64,000 bases of DNA from Colwellia sp. Lineage in GTDB: Bacteria; Pseudomonadota; Gammaproteobacteria; Enterobacterales; Alteromonadaceae. The notes beneath the pieces were generated by a model. The model had not been told where the DNA came from, ran no database searches, and saw only the letters and a list, made by a program, of their open reading frames with translations. Shown piece after piece: positions 27,726-37,149 of the stretch (position 1 is the first letter of the stretch; the number at the start of each line of letters is the position of its first letter). Position numbers and translations under genes: made by a program. The stretch lies in the NCBI RefSeq assembly GCF_013214175.1, contig NZ_JABSPA010000003.1:434001-498000 (forward strand), read 5' to 3'.

Positions 27726-27773
27726 CTAAGCTTGTCTAAATGAAATAACCAATATAAATAAGATAAGTAAAAT

Positions 27774-27815
27774 AAAAAGCATCGACAGTAATAACCTTAC
27801 TGTCGATGCTTTTTT
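27774..27815. terminator. Bidirectional terminator between DUF2750 and YHYH genes
   Basis: AAAAAGCATCGACAGTA pairs with TACTGTCGATGCTTTTT around a 7-base loop, with runs of A and T at the ends, between convergent genes. Confidence 0.93.
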
Positions 27816-27832
27816 GTTTTTATTGCCTAGTC

Positions 27833-28936
27833 TCAATGACCATGTAGTCGATTGACTATGGCATTACCCGTTTTAACGAGACTAGTATTTGGCGTGCCTT
27901 TAAAGCAGGCCATTACCCAGGGGTAGGTATTTGTTACATAATAGCCATATAGGCCATCAACAGTTTTACCATTACATTCATCTAAGTCACCTAAACCAGC
28001 AACGTATTCATAATCGCCCCTGAATTGGCCATCATAATTATCACTATTAATTAAGCCAACACCTGCTTTTGGGGTTTGATAACCGCTAATTGCAACCCTT
28101 GCGCCTGATTTTAATCGATAACTAGACAGTGCTTTATTAGCGATACCATTTTCTTCAAAACAACTGCCATAAATAGGGAAACCATCAGCGGCAAAGCCAA
28201 TAACAGGTGACGCGAGGGTTAATATACCGCAGTCTTGTTCAAATAGTGCCATAGGATTCGCGTGGTAATGATAGGTACCATCGGGTTGGGTATGGGCGTT
28301 ATGCTCATCGGTGCCAAAACCGTTATGGGGCGACATAGCATCATAACGCCACGGATGATCAATCTGCTCCATACCGCAACCTATGCGCTCTTGCCCTAAG
28401 GGTTCATTGCCTGTGTCATAACAAGCTGCTGGTAAAATATCTAACAAAACACCATTTAGCATTATACCGTTGGTGGTTTGTAGTGATAGCTCAGTATTAT
28501 TGGAGGCAATAGTGGCAGAGCTAGTTACGCGGTAGCTGCCTTGTTGCTCAGCAACATTGGTGGCAAAAGCGGCACTAGTGTCATTAAAGTTGTGATTGGG
28601 GATTTCATTGACGGTAAAAATACATTCATTACCACTTTGTGTTATTACCACCGAGCCATTGAAATCCACAGCTCGTTGAATATCGACCACACTAGATTGA
28701 TATTCACCAATGTAACTGACACAGGAGCCACTCCTACTCGTTAATAAAACATTGGTTATATCCGTAGCGCTGGTGTTTATCGTTGGGGTTGTAGGAGTCG
28801 TTAATGTCCCTGGAGTCTGCTGATTGGCATCCTCAATTAAGTTTACTTCTGACTCTGAGTCACCACAGGCAGTTAACGCAGACGTTAACAAGCTAATTAG
28901 AAGTAGCGGGGACGTTTTTTCTGAAAGCTTTGCCAT
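27833..28936 (-). CDS. YHYH-domain lipoprotein
   Basis: A 367-residue lipoprotein: lipobox LTAC at Cys24, then a Thr/Pro-rich linker (TPGTLTTPTTPTINT). The YHYH domain occupies roughly residues 170-350, with the name-giving motif in DGTYHYHANP near residue 225. Paired Cys and His residues (GIGCGMEQIDHPW, HNAHTQ) and GFAADGFPIYGSC are typical. YHYH proteins are secreted, possibly metal-binding, with unknown function; some are near copper or oxidase genes, but none is seen here. RBS AAGGA is 6-7 bases before the ATG. Confidence 0.87.
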   Translation of the reverse strand: MAKLSEKTSPLLLISLLTSALTACGDSESEVNLIEDANQQTPGTLTTPTTPTINTSATDITNVLLTSRSGSCVSYIGEYQSSVVDIQRAVDFNGSVVITQSGNECIFTVNEIPNHNFNDTSAAFATNVAEQQGSYRVTSSATIASNNTELSLQTTNGIMLNGVLLDILPAACYDTGNEPLGQERIGCGMEQIDHPWRYDAMSPHNGFGTDEHNAHTQPDGTYHYHANPMALFEQDCGILTLASPVIGFAADGFPIYGSCFEENGIANKALSSYRLKSGARVAISGYQTPKAGVGLINSDNYDGQFRGDYEYVAGLGDLDECNGKTVDGLYGYYVTNTYPWVMACFKGTPNTSLVKTGNAIVNRLHGH

Positions 28937-29303
28937 TGATAAATCCTTTTTATTTAGGTCTTTACACCATAGGCTAATTTTCTTACTTGATAAATAACTT
29001 TACACATTTACCTGGCGTTACTAGCGAGCCTTTCATGCTGTAATTTGAAATCACTATTTATCGCTGCATTTAATAATAACAGCGTGAATGTTTAAGGCGG
29101 CCGGTATAAGTAAATAAAAATTGATTGCTGTTTTATTGCTTCAACAGTTATTGAAGGCAGTAATTAATCGTTGAAGTGGGGATTACTGCTGGTGTTTTAA
29201 TCAATAAATGTATGCTGTTAGTCGATACTTAGTAAAGCTGTTTGATTCAGTTAGAGTTTAGCTAAGGTTAGTTAATGTTGGCTGGAATTTAGCGAAGCAG
29301 GAG
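28937..29303. other. 367-bp gap without recognisable content
   Basis: This AT-rich stretch lies between two minus-strand genes. I found no open frame with a ribosome site, no strong hairpin and no copy of the element families found elsewhere in the window. Confidence 0.5.
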
Positions 29304-29645
29304 CTAAAGTGCAGTTAAACTGGGTATTTTTAAAGTCTCTCTTCTAAGTAATTTTGCCGCAACATCAGCAGGAACTTGGTAAAATTCTTTAGTATATTCT
29401 TGTGCGTGCAAATAGGCTTTTATTTGCTTTTTTACTTTACACGGGTTGCTGCATTGTAATGAAAAAGCCACGCTATATTCACCAATGGTTTTTGCGGATA
29501 ACGATTTAGCATACTCTCGGGGGTCTTCAGGCGTACAGCCGATTCTAACAACATCAGAAAAAAATGAATGGCTCATCACATAAACATTTCCTAAGGGAAT
29601 ATCTTTAATAAATGTTGTTGATGGTGCTTGGTCAGTGTTGTGCAT
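29304..29645 (-). CDS. GIY-YIG/T5orf172-like small protein
   Basis: A 113-residue protein resembling the T5orf172/MUG113 branch of the GIY-YIG nuclease fold. The 'GIY' strand reads GNVYVMSHS, the 'YIG' strand DVVRIGCTPEDP, followed by the helix REYAKSLSAKT and a strand YSVAFSLQCSNP. A later Lys-rich helix and a Glu-containing LLRRETLK end are present. Nuclease activity is not guaranteed, because the first Tyr motif is GNVYV and the second is VRIG. It could be a DNA-processing or regulatory protein. Confidence 0.68.
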   Translation of the reverse strand: MHNTDQAPSTTFIKDIPLGNVYVMSHSFFSDVVRIGCTPEDPREYAKSLSAKTIGEYSVAFSLQCSNPCKVKKQIKAYLHAQEYTKEFYQVPADVAAKLLRRETLKIPSLTAL

Positions 29646-29955
29646 AAATTTAATATATATCCAATTATATTGAGCTTAGTCCATGTTTACTTTGCTTAGT
29701 GTACCGTAATTTTACCAAAAGGTTAAACCTACACTTTAAGTTGTCTATTAATTCAAAACCTTGAGATAGCTCAATATTGTTAAATATAAATATTAAAATT
29801 TATTGAAAATACTAGGACTTAATTAGATTCACGGGACTATTTATCCACTTAGCTGCCTGCACTTTAGCTCAATAAGATCAACAGACAAGACTAGGGTTAT
29901 GCTTTGTACTATATATCGTATACAATGCGCGAAAGTTGTAGGTTTTGGTGTAAGT

Positions 29956-30504
29956 ATGCGTTCAAAAGGTTTCACGTTAATTGAATTAGTGACAGTGATT
30001 GTTATTCTTGGTGTTTTGTCAGTGACCGCTTTACCGCGTTTTATTAATCTAACTCAAGATGCCCATGATAGTGTGGCCCATGCCACCTTTGCTTCTTTTG
30101 AAAGTGCCGTAGATCTATACCATAGTTGTTGGCTAGCTCAATCATCGCCAGGTTATGTTAAAGATCTAAAGTGTTTTGGCGCAGGTGATATAGATTCTAC
30201 TGTCACTGGCTTCCCCTTAGGTGAAAATACCGCAGACGGCACACTGCTGACAGCAAGTTTTTGCGCTGAGCTTTGGCAGGGGTTGCTCGAGCAAGACTTT
30301 CAAATCGCAGGACATTCGGATGATGCTTTCGGTGGCGAAATCGATATAGTTTACTGGTATTATGGTGGAGTAGTAACTGCGCCTGATACCTATTGTTATT
30401 TCAATTATATTGCTGATAATCCAGCTAAAGGCCAAGAAAATTGGCAAATGCTCTATTACCCTGGTACGGGAGAAGTTACTGTAACTAAAGCAACGCTAGG
30501 TTAG
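29956..30504 (+). CDS. Orphan type IV/MSHA-like prepilin
   Basis: A ~182-residue pilin-like protein. The chosen ATG at 29956 gives the short leader MRSKG followed by FTLIELVTVIVILGVLS, the classic prepilin peptidase site with Glu5 and the hydrophobic helix; the longer frame upstream would spoil it. The globular part has several Cys residues and FINLTQDAHDSVAHATFASF, which resembles MSHA-type minor pilins. No pilus assembly or secretion genes are adjacent, so it would use machinery coded elsewhere. Confidence 0.87.
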   Translation: MRSKGFTLIELVTVIVILGVLSVTALPRFINLTQDAHDSVAHATFASFESAVDLYHSCWLAQSSPGYVKDLKCFGAGDIDSTVTGFPLGENTADGTLLTASFCAELWQGLLEQDFQIAGHSDDAFGGEIDIVYWYYGGVVTAPDTYCYFNYIADNPAKGQENWQMLYYPGTGEVTVTKATLG

Positions 30505-30605
30505 TTCTTACTTATGTTCTGTCTGTTTTGGTTCTCCATATTGTTCTCATTTTTAAACTCACCGCTATACTTATAAAACAGTTATTCGTTATAAGGCACC
30601 TACAA

Positions 30606-31568
30606 GTGCGTGTTTTGCTATTAATTTTACTCATCTTTACCTCTACTAAGTTATATTCATCAGCGGATGAACCGATAGTTTTGCCAGTAAATCACTGGGC
30701 TAGCCAGAAATTACTCATCAAGATTGTCGGTAATAAAATTGAGCAATTAGGCTATAAAGTAGATTATTTACCAATGAACTCCACGCTTGAACTGGGTGCT
30801 TTAAGAAAAGGATTCATTCATTTCCAAGTAGAGCTTTGGCAAAGCCATGATGATGGTCCATTTATGAAGGCTGTTAGTAAAGGTTATGTTGAAGATATGG
30901 GCTTACATCGCGCAATTGGTAGAGAAGATTGGTGGTATCCATCTTATGTGAAAGAATTATGTCCGGGATTGCCTAAATGGCAAGCATTAAAGAAGTGTTC
31001 AGCTATTTTTAGCCGACAGGGCAGTGGCTCAAAAGGAGTATATTTTACCGGGCCGTGGAATTATCGAGATGCGGAGCTTATCAGGGCACTAGAGTTGAAC
31101 TTTACCATTGAGCGTTTAGACAATGCGCAACAACTTTGGCAAGAATTACGTGCAGCTGAGAAAAATATTAAACCAATAATTTTACTTAATTGGCAGCCTA
31201 ACTGGGTTGATGTTCGCATCAAAGGAGACTTTGTTGAGTTTCCTGATTTTGAAAAATCCTGTGAGCAAGATCCTTCATGGGGGGTCAACAAAGAGATGAC
31301 TTTTGATTGTGGTAACCCCAAGGTAACTCTTATCAAAAAAGCAGCTTGGCCGGGGCTTAAAAATCGTTGGCCTTGTGTTTATCAATTGCTAAAAAAAGTT
31401 AATTTAACCACTGAAATGATTGCCGAAGCTTCGGCGTTAAATAGCGTAGATAAAAATAATGAGCAGCAAGCGATAACAGCATGGCTGGCTAAGTTTAGCG
31501 ATCAAAGCCAAGACTGGTTAAGTTTTACTTGTCCTAAAAATGTGCTCGGTAATCCCCCCTTATCTTAG
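30606..31568 (+). CDS. OpuAC-type substrate-binding protein (glycine betaine/choline/proline class)
   Basis: A ~320-residue periplasmic binding protein. The open frame extends back to a TTG at 30528, but GTG at 30606 has AAGG ~9 bases upstream and gives a proper signal peptide (VLLLILLIFTSTKLYSSA), so it is preferred. The body matches the OpuAC/ProX fold: LPVNHWASQKLL, ELGALRKGFIHFQVELW, later GPWNYRDAELIRAL and LLNWQPNWVD. Aromatic residues (WW, WY) could form a quaternary-amine cage. No ABC permease or ATPase is nearby, so it is an orphan receptor. Confidence 0.83.
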   Translation: MRVLLLILLIFTSTKLYSSADEPIVLPVNHWASQKLLIKIVGNKIEQLGYKVDYLPMNSTLELGALRKGFIHFQVELWQSHDDGPFMKAVSKGYVEDMGLHRAIGREDWWYPSYVKELCPGLPKWQALKKCSAIFSRQGSGSKGVYFTGPWNYRDAELIRALELNFTIERLDNAQQLWQELRAAEKNIKPIILLNWQPNWVDVRIKGDFVEFPDFEKSCEQDPSWGVNKEMTFDCGNPKVTLIKKAAWPGLKNRWPCVYQLLKKVNLTTEMIAEASALNSVDKNNEQQAITAWLAKFSDQSQDWLSFTCPKNVLGNPPLS

Positions 31569-31710
31569 CTCTATTTTCTCCACTGCCTGTGTTTAAGGCT
31601 ATTTATGTCTATATTTACCTATATGTTTTTTAATTATTTAGACTAAGTTTTTGATACTTAGTTTATTTATCTCAGTTAACGTATTTATAGCTAGTAAATG
31701 AGGGCATCCC

Positions 31711-33297
31711 ATGGCAAAAGCAATAATTGCTGATATTAAACCGATTAAAGTGAGTTTAGATAAAGACCAAGAGTACTACTTTTGTACCTGCGGTCGTTCA
31801 CAGAGCCAGCCTTTTTGTGATGGCTCACATAAGGGCTCCGGACTTAAATCACAGCGCTTCGTTGCCGAAGAAAGTGGTGATGCTTATTTATGTCGATGTA
31901 AACAAACGGGCAATGCACCTTATTGTGATGGTAGCCATAAACAATTGACCAAAGAGCAAATAGGCAGTGAAAAAGAATCACAAGCCATTTCAATCACTAA
32001 TTCAATCATTAATACGCCGATAGCAAGTGCCACAAAAGAAGAGCCAACGGTAGAGTTTATTCATCAACTGGCTAAAGAAGGTGTAGCAGGTATTGGTCAA
32101 CATGGGCCAATGACCTCAATGGGCGTGCCTAGGTATCAATTACCGCACTGGGATGATTTGCAAATTATGGTAGCGCAGATGGCGCGTAAACCACTAATGG
32201 AAGATGTCAGTGTCAGCACCGAGCTGGTCATTGGGCCACAAGCTAAAAAACCGTTAAAGTTAAAAATCCCCTTGTTTGTCTCAGACATGAGTTTTGGCGC
32301 ATTATCCGAAGAGGCTAAAGTTTCTTTAGCCAAAGGTGCTGAGCTTTCCGGTACGGGTATTTGCTCAGGAGAAGGCGGCATGTTGCCTGAGGAGCAAGCA
32401 GCTAATTCTCGTTATTTTTATGAACTCGCTAGTGCCAAGTTTGGTTATGATGAAAAGCTATTGAAAAATGTGCAAGCCTTTCATTTTAAAGGAGGTCAAG
32501 CTGCGAAAACAGGCACTGGCGGGCATTTACCAGCCAGTAAAAATGTTGGTAAAATTTCACAAGTTAGGGGGCTAATACCAGGTAAAGCGGCGGTGTCACC
32601 ACCAACGTTTAAAGACTTAGTTAGTGTCAGTGATTTTAAAAACTTTGCCGATCATGTTAGAGCTATTACCGGCGGCATTCCCATCGGCTTTAAATTAAGT
32701 GCTAATCATATCGAGCAAGATATTCAATTTGCCTTAGATGCCAGTGCTGATTACCTTATTTTAGATGGTCGCGGTGGTGGTACCGGCTCAGCGCCAGAGA
32801 TGTTTCGAGACCATATCAGTGTACCTACTATTCCAGCGCTTGCTAGAGCGAGACGGTATCTTGACAAAGTTGGCGCTAGTGGCCGAGTCACGCTCATTAT
32901 TACTGGCGGACTACGTGTGCCTATGGACTTTGTGAAAGCGCTTGCTCTGGGGGCTGATGGTATAGCGATAGCCAACAGTGCTATGCAATCTATCGGCTGC
33001 GTGGCCGCAAGAATGTGTCATACCAATAATTGTCCTGCGGGCATTGCCACACAAAAAGCCGATTTACGTCAACGCTTAAACATTGAAAAATCATCCAAGC
33101 AATTGAGTAACTTCTTTGATGCATCAACGCAATTGATGCAGGTTATGGCACGCGCTTGTGGTCATCATGATTTAAATCAATTTGATCTAGATGATTTATC
33201 GACTTGGCATAGGGAAATAGCGCTACTCAGTGGTGTACACTTTTCCGGAGTACTTGCTCAAGGACAAACTTCACCGGCAGATATTTCCCCTAGGTAA
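31711..33297 (+). CDS. CDGSH iron-sulfur fused to glutamate synthase FMN domain
   Basis: A 528-residue fusion protein. Two CDGSH-type [2Fe-2S] motifs lie near residues 27-40 (CTCGRSQSQPFCDGSH) and 64-77 (CRCKQTGNAPYCDGSH). After a ~35-residue linker, residues ~120-500 form the glutamate synthase central/FMN domain with MSFGALSEEAKVSLAKGA, CSGEGGMLPEEQ, GKISQVRGLIPGKAAVSP and GRGGGTGSAP, plus a Cys-rich NNCPAGIATQ near 443. No glutaminase domain exists. It may use another electron donor through the CDGSH clusters; the true substrate is unknown. It is monocistronic. Confidence 0.87.
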   Translation: MAKAIIADIKPIKVSLDKDQEYYFCTCGRSQSQPFCDGSHKGSGLKSQRFVAEESGDAYLCRCKQTGNAPYCDGSHKQLTKEQIGSEKESQAISITNSIINTPIASATKEEPTVEFIHQLAKEGVAGIGQHGPMTSMGVPRYQLPHWDDLQIMVAQMARKPLMEDVSVSTELVIGPQAKKPLKLKIPLFVSDMSFGALSEEAKVSLAKGAELSGTGICSGEGGMLPEEQAANSRYFYELASAKFGYDEKLLKNVQAFHFKGGQAAKTGTGGHLPASKNVGKISQVRGLIPGKAAVSPPTFKDLVSVSDFKNFADHVRAITGGIPIGFKLSANHIEQDIQFALDASADYLILDGRGGGTGSAPEMFRDHISVPTIPALARARRYLDKVGASGRVTLIITGGLRVPMDFVKALALGADGIAIANSAMQSIGCVAARMCHTNNCPAGIATQKADLRQRLNIEKSSKQLSNFFDASTQLMQVMARACGHHDLNQFDLDDLSTWHREIALLSGVHFSGVLAQGQTSPADISPR

Positions 33298-33467
33298 ATA
33301 CAAAAGGCGCAGCTTACAACTAATGATCGCGTTAGCTACTAGGCTATGTGGATTGCTGTTATAATGCAGCCATTATTATGCTGTCAGCCTTTATTTATCA
33401 GTTAGCCCATTCGTTAACCCCATAAGTAGGCTGTTCAGAACAGTTTCTTTTGCTCTCGAGACACCTT

Positions 33468-34820
33468 ATGTCCTTCTCAACACTTAAATTATCCGCGCCA
33501 ATTTTAACTGCTTTAGCTGATTTAGGTTATGAAAAACCTACAGCGATTCAAAACAAAGCGATACCTCACGTTTTAGCGGGTAGAGATCTTATTGCCACCG
33601 CGCAAACCGGCACAGGTAAAACCGCTAGTTTTGTTTTACCTTTACTTGAACAGCTCAACAGCCGTTATAAAAAAGCCAATCAGAAACTTCGCGGCAAACG
33701 CATTCGTGCGCTTATCCTGGTACCTACGCGTGAACTTGCGGTACAAGTTGAAGCCAGTATTAGTCAGTATGCTAAGCACTTAGATATTAGCTCTATGGCA
33801 ATGTACGGCGGTGTTGATGCGCAAGCCCAAAAGCAAAGCTTGATTTGGGGTGTAGATATTCTTGTTGCCACGCCAGGACGTTTACTCGACATGGCGCATC
33901 AAAGAGCTCTGTATTTTGATGAATTGGATATGTTGGTACTTGATGAAGCCGATAGAATGCTTGATATGGGCTTTATTGATGACATCAATAAAATTATTGA
34001 GCGCTTGCCTGAACAGCGTCAAAATCTATTGTTTTCTGCCACTATCTCAGAAGATGTTCGTGGTTTAGCAAAAAGGACTATCCATAAGCCCGTTGAAATT
34101 AGCGTTGCTGGCGATAAAGCCTCTAAACCTAAAATAAAGCAGTGGTTAGTGACCACCGATAAAACCAATAAGTCAGCATTACTGAGTCATTTAATCAGCA
34201 CGCAAAACTGGCAACAAGCACTTATCTTTATCGAAACTAAACACGGCGCTGCCAAACTGGTAAGCCAATTAGAAAAACGTGGTATTGCCGCAGAAAGTAT
34301 TCATAGTGGCCGAACACAAGATATTCGTGAACAAATACTTGCCGATTTTAAATCAGGAAAAATTAAGTTTCTAGTGGCAACCGGTATTGCTGCTCGAGGG
34401 CTTGATATTGGTGATCTTAGCCTAGTGGTAAATTATGATTTACCTGCGCAAGTAGATGATTATATTCACCGTATCGGTCGAACTGGTCGAGCTGGCGCGG
34501 AAGGTGAGGCGGTATCGCTCGTTTCTAAAGATAACTTTAGAGAGCTTTGTGCCATTGAAAGTCGTTTAGGCCATATTATTGAACGCAAAGAGTTTAGTGA
34601 GTTCCCCGTGAAAAAAATGGTGCCGGTATCGGTTTTAAATTTTGTGCCTAAAAATGCTAAAGCTAGAAGTAGTCAAGGAGAAGGCCGCCAATCGACAAGT
34701 AAAGGGCGCAGTGCTAAACCTCGTAGTTCGAGTTCTTTTAGCCTTAAGCCACGTAGTGCTAAATCGAGTAATGATCAGGCGAAAAAGAGCAATGTAAGAA
34801 GTCCATGGCCAGCTAAATAA
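33468..34820 (+). CDS. rhlE: RhlE-type DEAD-box RNA helicase
   Basis: A 450-residue RNA helicase. The ATG at 33468 (MSFSTLKLSAPI) is preferred over the TTG at 33450. All core motifs are present: Q motif (PTAIQNKAIP), I AQTGTGKT, Ia PTRELAVQ, Ib TPGRLLDM, II DEAD, III SAT, IV FIETK, V ATGIAARGLDIG and VI HRIGRTGRAG. The last ~75 residues are basic and Ser/Arg/Lys-rich. RhlE proteins work in ribosome assembly and RNA decay, especially in the cold. It is followed by its own terminator. Confidence 0.92.
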   Translation: MSFSTLKLSAPILTALADLGYEKPTAIQNKAIPHVLAGRDLIATAQTGTGKTASFVLPLLEQLNSRYKKANQKLRGKRIRALILVPTRELAVQVEASISQYAKHLDISSMAMYGGVDAQAQKQSLIWGVDILVATPGRLLDMAHQRALYFDELDMLVLDEADRMLDMGFIDDINKIIERLPEQRQNLLFSATISEDVRGLAKRTIHKPVEISVAGDKASKPKIKQWLVTTDKTNKSALLSHLISTQNWQQALIFIETKHGAAKLVSQLEKRGIAAESIHSGRTQDIREQILADFKSGKIKFLVATGIAARGLDIGDLSLVVNYDLPAQVDDYIHRIGRTGRAGAEGEAVSLVSKDNFRELCAIESRLGHIIERKEFSEFPVKKMVPVSVLNFVPKNAKARSSQGEGRQSTSKGRSAKPRSSSSFSLKPRSAKSSNDQAKKSNVRSPWPAK

Positions 34821-34853
34821 AGCTATGACGTAAATTATTATAAAGCGTTAAAT

Positions 34854-34891
34854 AAAAACCGCATTAATGTTAGTCATTAACGCGGTTTTTT
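34854..34891. terminator. Terminator after the RhlE helicase gene
   Basis: AAAAACCGC-TTAATG pairs with CATTAACGCGGTTTTT around a short loop, ending in a T run, 35 bases after the stop. It can also serve the convergent MscS gene. Confidence 0.88.
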
Positions 34892-34965
34892 ATATTTATC
34901 TACTATTATTTAGGAGGAAACTCTCTCGAATAAGAAGGTAGTAATCGTTTTAGCTTTTGTTTTAG

Positions 34966-35802
34966 TTACGATTGAATCAAATGTACATCGCGCTGCGGGA
35001 ACGGAATAGTAATACCATTTTTATCAAGGGCTTTCTTAATGCCTTCATTAACTTCAAAGTAAACATCCCAATAATGCTCAGGTAAACAGTGCGGTCGAAC
35101 AACAAAATTCACCGAGCTGTCAGCCATCTCAGATAAACCGACAAAGGGAGCTGGCTCTTGCAGTACTTTGTCATTGCTAACCAGTACCGCCATTAATACA
35201 GCTTTGGTTTGATCTATATCTGCGTCATAAGAAACACCCGCGCTTAAGTCGACACGAATTTTACCTTCAACTGTGTAGTTAACCACTGAGCCATTAGAGG
35301 TTGAGCCATTAGGGATGATAATGCGTTTTGATTGTGGTGAAAGTAAAATAGTATTAAAAATTTGTACTTCTTTAACAACACCTAAGTGACCTTGAGATTC
35401 AATCAAGTCACCGACTTTGTAAGGCTTGAATATCATAATTAATACACCACCAGCAAAGTTGGCTAAGCTACCTTGTAGTGCTAAGCCAATAGCTAAACCC
35501 GCCGCACCGAGTACCGCAATAAATGAGGTTGTCGCTATACCGACCATAGAAGCAACAGAAATAAAGAGTAGTAGTTTAAGTATCCAAGAAACCAAGCTGC
35601 CCATAAAAGGGATCAAGGTTGGGTCGACTTTTGAGCGCTCCATGGAGGCTTTCACTAGTTTACTGATGCCGCTGATGATCCATAAGCCAATCAGTAAAGT
35701 AAGAATCGATAAAGCTAATTTTGGCGCATAAGCTAGGCCAAGTTCATAGGCTTTCATGGTGAGAGTTTCGAGTTGTGTGATAGAGGTATCTATTGTACTC
35801 AT
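34966..35802 (-). CDS. mscS: Small-conductance mechanosensitive channel MscS
   Basis: A 278-residue inner membrane channel. The ATG at 35802 follows AAAGGAAATTC; the longer frame upstream lacks such a site. Three membrane helices occupy residues ~20-125. The third carries the Gly/Ala-rich pore pattern (GAAGLAIGLALQGSLANFAGGVLI) diagnostic of MscS. The cytoplasmic beta domain follows (KVGDLIESQGHLGVVKEV, then RIIIPNGSTSNGSVVNY) and the C-terminal domain ends with ITIPFPQRDVHL. It releases solutes on osmotic downshift. Confidence 0.94.
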   Translation of the reverse strand: MSTIDTSITQLETLTMKAYELGLAYAPKLALSILTLLIGLWIISGISKLVKASMERSKVDPTLIPFMGSLVSWILKLLLFISVASMVGIATTSFIAVLGAAGLAIGLALQGSLANFAGGVLIMIFKPYKVGDLIESQGHLGVVKEVQIFNTILLSPQSKRIIIPNGSTSNGSVVNYTVEGKIRVDLSAGVSYDADIDQTKAVLMAVLVSNDKVLQEPAPFVGLSEMADSSVNFVVRPHCLPEHYWDVYFEVNEGIKKALDKNGITIPFPQRDVHLIQS

Positions 35803-36069
35803 TGAATTTCCTTTATTAACAATGATTAAAGTCGCTGGTATTTTATACTGACTAGAAAAAAACACAATCTATGCTTTTGAAAAACAGGACGTTATTCATC
35901 ATTATTTTTGTAAATTACTTTGTCGCGAGTAAAATTCATATTTGTAATCAAAGCACGCTTATCAGTGCAGAGTCAGTTATAATGTGTGCATCTTTTGAAA
36001 GTTATTTTAAATAGCTATTTATTTAACTATTCAAGCAACTCAAGAACACGACACCCTTTAGGTTTTTAA

Positions 36070-36534
36070 ATGATTAATAATGACATCTTACGCCGCCTCA
36101 GTACTATCTTTGACTTAACGGATGAAAAAATCCGCACTATCTTTGCCTTAAGCCAATGTGAAATTAGTGAACAGCAGTTAGCAAACTATTTCAAAGAAAA
36201 AGATGATGCGGCCTACCAAGAGATACTTGATGTAGAACTTGCTAGTTTCTTAAATGGTTTGATTATTGAGAAACGAGGACCAAGTGATGGTCCGGCACGT
36301 GAAACTGAAGAGCAATTAACCAATAACATGATTTTTAATAAAATTAAAATTGCTATGTCTTTAAAAGCAGAAGAGGTGATTAGCATTCTAGAGCTAGCAG
36401 ACCTTAGCTTAGGTAAATATGAGTTAAGTGCCTTTTTTAGAAACGTAAGTAATAAGCATTATAGAGATTGCTCGGATGATGTTTTATCGACTTTCTTAAA
36501 AGGCCTGAAAATTAAATCACAAGAAGCCAGTTAA
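36070..36534 (+). CDS. DUF1456 (YehS-like) protein
   Basis: A 154-residue cytoplasmic protein with two repeats of the DUF1456 unit: ILRRLSTIFDLTDEKIRTIFAL in the first half and FNKIKIAMSLKAEEVISILELA in the second, each followed by a 'LxxYF' or 'LSAFFR' helix and a 'FLNGL/FLKGLxI' end. The YehS family is widespread in gammaproteobacteria and has no assigned function. It is monocistronic, followed at once by a mobile intergenic element. Confidence 0.88.
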   Translation: MINNDILRRLSTIFDLTDEKIRTIFALSQCEISEQQLANYFKEKDDAAYQEILDVELASFLNGLIIEKRGPSDGPARETEEQLTNNMIFNKIKIAMSLKAEEVISILELADLSLGKYELSAFFRNVSNKHYRDCSDDVLSTFLKGLKIKSQEAS

Positions 36535-36538
36535 GTTA

Positions 36539-36700
36539 ATACCAATCCCACTAACTATGTGATCATTTCTACTTTCCAAAATGACCAACTACTTCGTTAT
36601 TTATTTAATAATTAGAACAACTAGTTATTAAAGTAAATGCCTTGTATTTGGCAATTTTTTCTACGTATAAAGTAGATCACCTAATTAATGGAACTGGTAT
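36539..36700. repeat. 162-bp element with ATACCA/TGGTAT terminal inverted repeats
   Basis: The ends pair imperfectly over ~27 bases (ATACCAATCCCACTAA at the left; TTAATGGAACTGGTAT at the right; both then read GTGATC inward). Its size and ends resemble the family A elements at 10.1 and 16.3 kb, but its interior differs, so it is a relative rather than a copy. It begins 5 bases after the DUF1456 stop. It has no real coding capacity. Confidence 0.78.
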
Positions 36701-36845
36701 AACATCACGGCTGATAAATGGCCTGCAAATTAACAAACATTTGTGGGCGCCGTCACTAAAACGTCATCTTGTCTTCATATTAGTTTCATATAACTACTTT
36801 AAATTGCCACTTAAGTTAAATAAAGTTAAGTGATTGGAGAGTAAT

Positions 36846-37019
36846 ATGGACAATGGATATTGGCATGATGAGGACGTATTAGCAGAGGATGAATTAACCA
36901 GACCTGATAAAAAGGGTAGGGGTAAAACACAAAAACGTAAATGGCGTGAAATCGAAGTGATAAAAGAGCAGCGTCGTTTACGAAGAGATATTGCCGCCTT
37001 TGAGCAGTACTCGTATTAG
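36846..37019 (+). CDS. DUF3545 small basic protein
   Basis: A 57-residue cytoplasmic protein. ATG at 36846 has GGAGAG ~6 bases upstream; the TTG at 36834 overlaps that site and is not used. The acidic start (DNGYWHDEDVLAEDE) is followed by the basic DUF3545 core KRKWREIEVIKEQRRLRRDI. The family is small, found in Vibrio, Shewanella and relatives, and has no known function; a nucleic-acid-binding role is a guess from charge. Confidence 0.82.
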   Translation: MDNGYWHDEDVLAEDELTRPDKKGRGKTQKRKWREIEVIKEQRRLRRDIAAFEQYSY

Positions 37020-37149
37020 CTGTTTTTACTGATACTCATCCTGAAGGTTTTACCTGTTTTTTTGCTTTCTAGCTGAGTACTTATCTAGATTAAACAAGGT
37101 GAGCAAGTAGACATTTAAGTGATGTATGTTAAGTCGTAGCTCATACCCA

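Noticed and set aside
36642-36833. 63-codon open frame after the DUF1456 gene
   Set aside because: It starts inside the 162-base element and has no ribosome site or family features.
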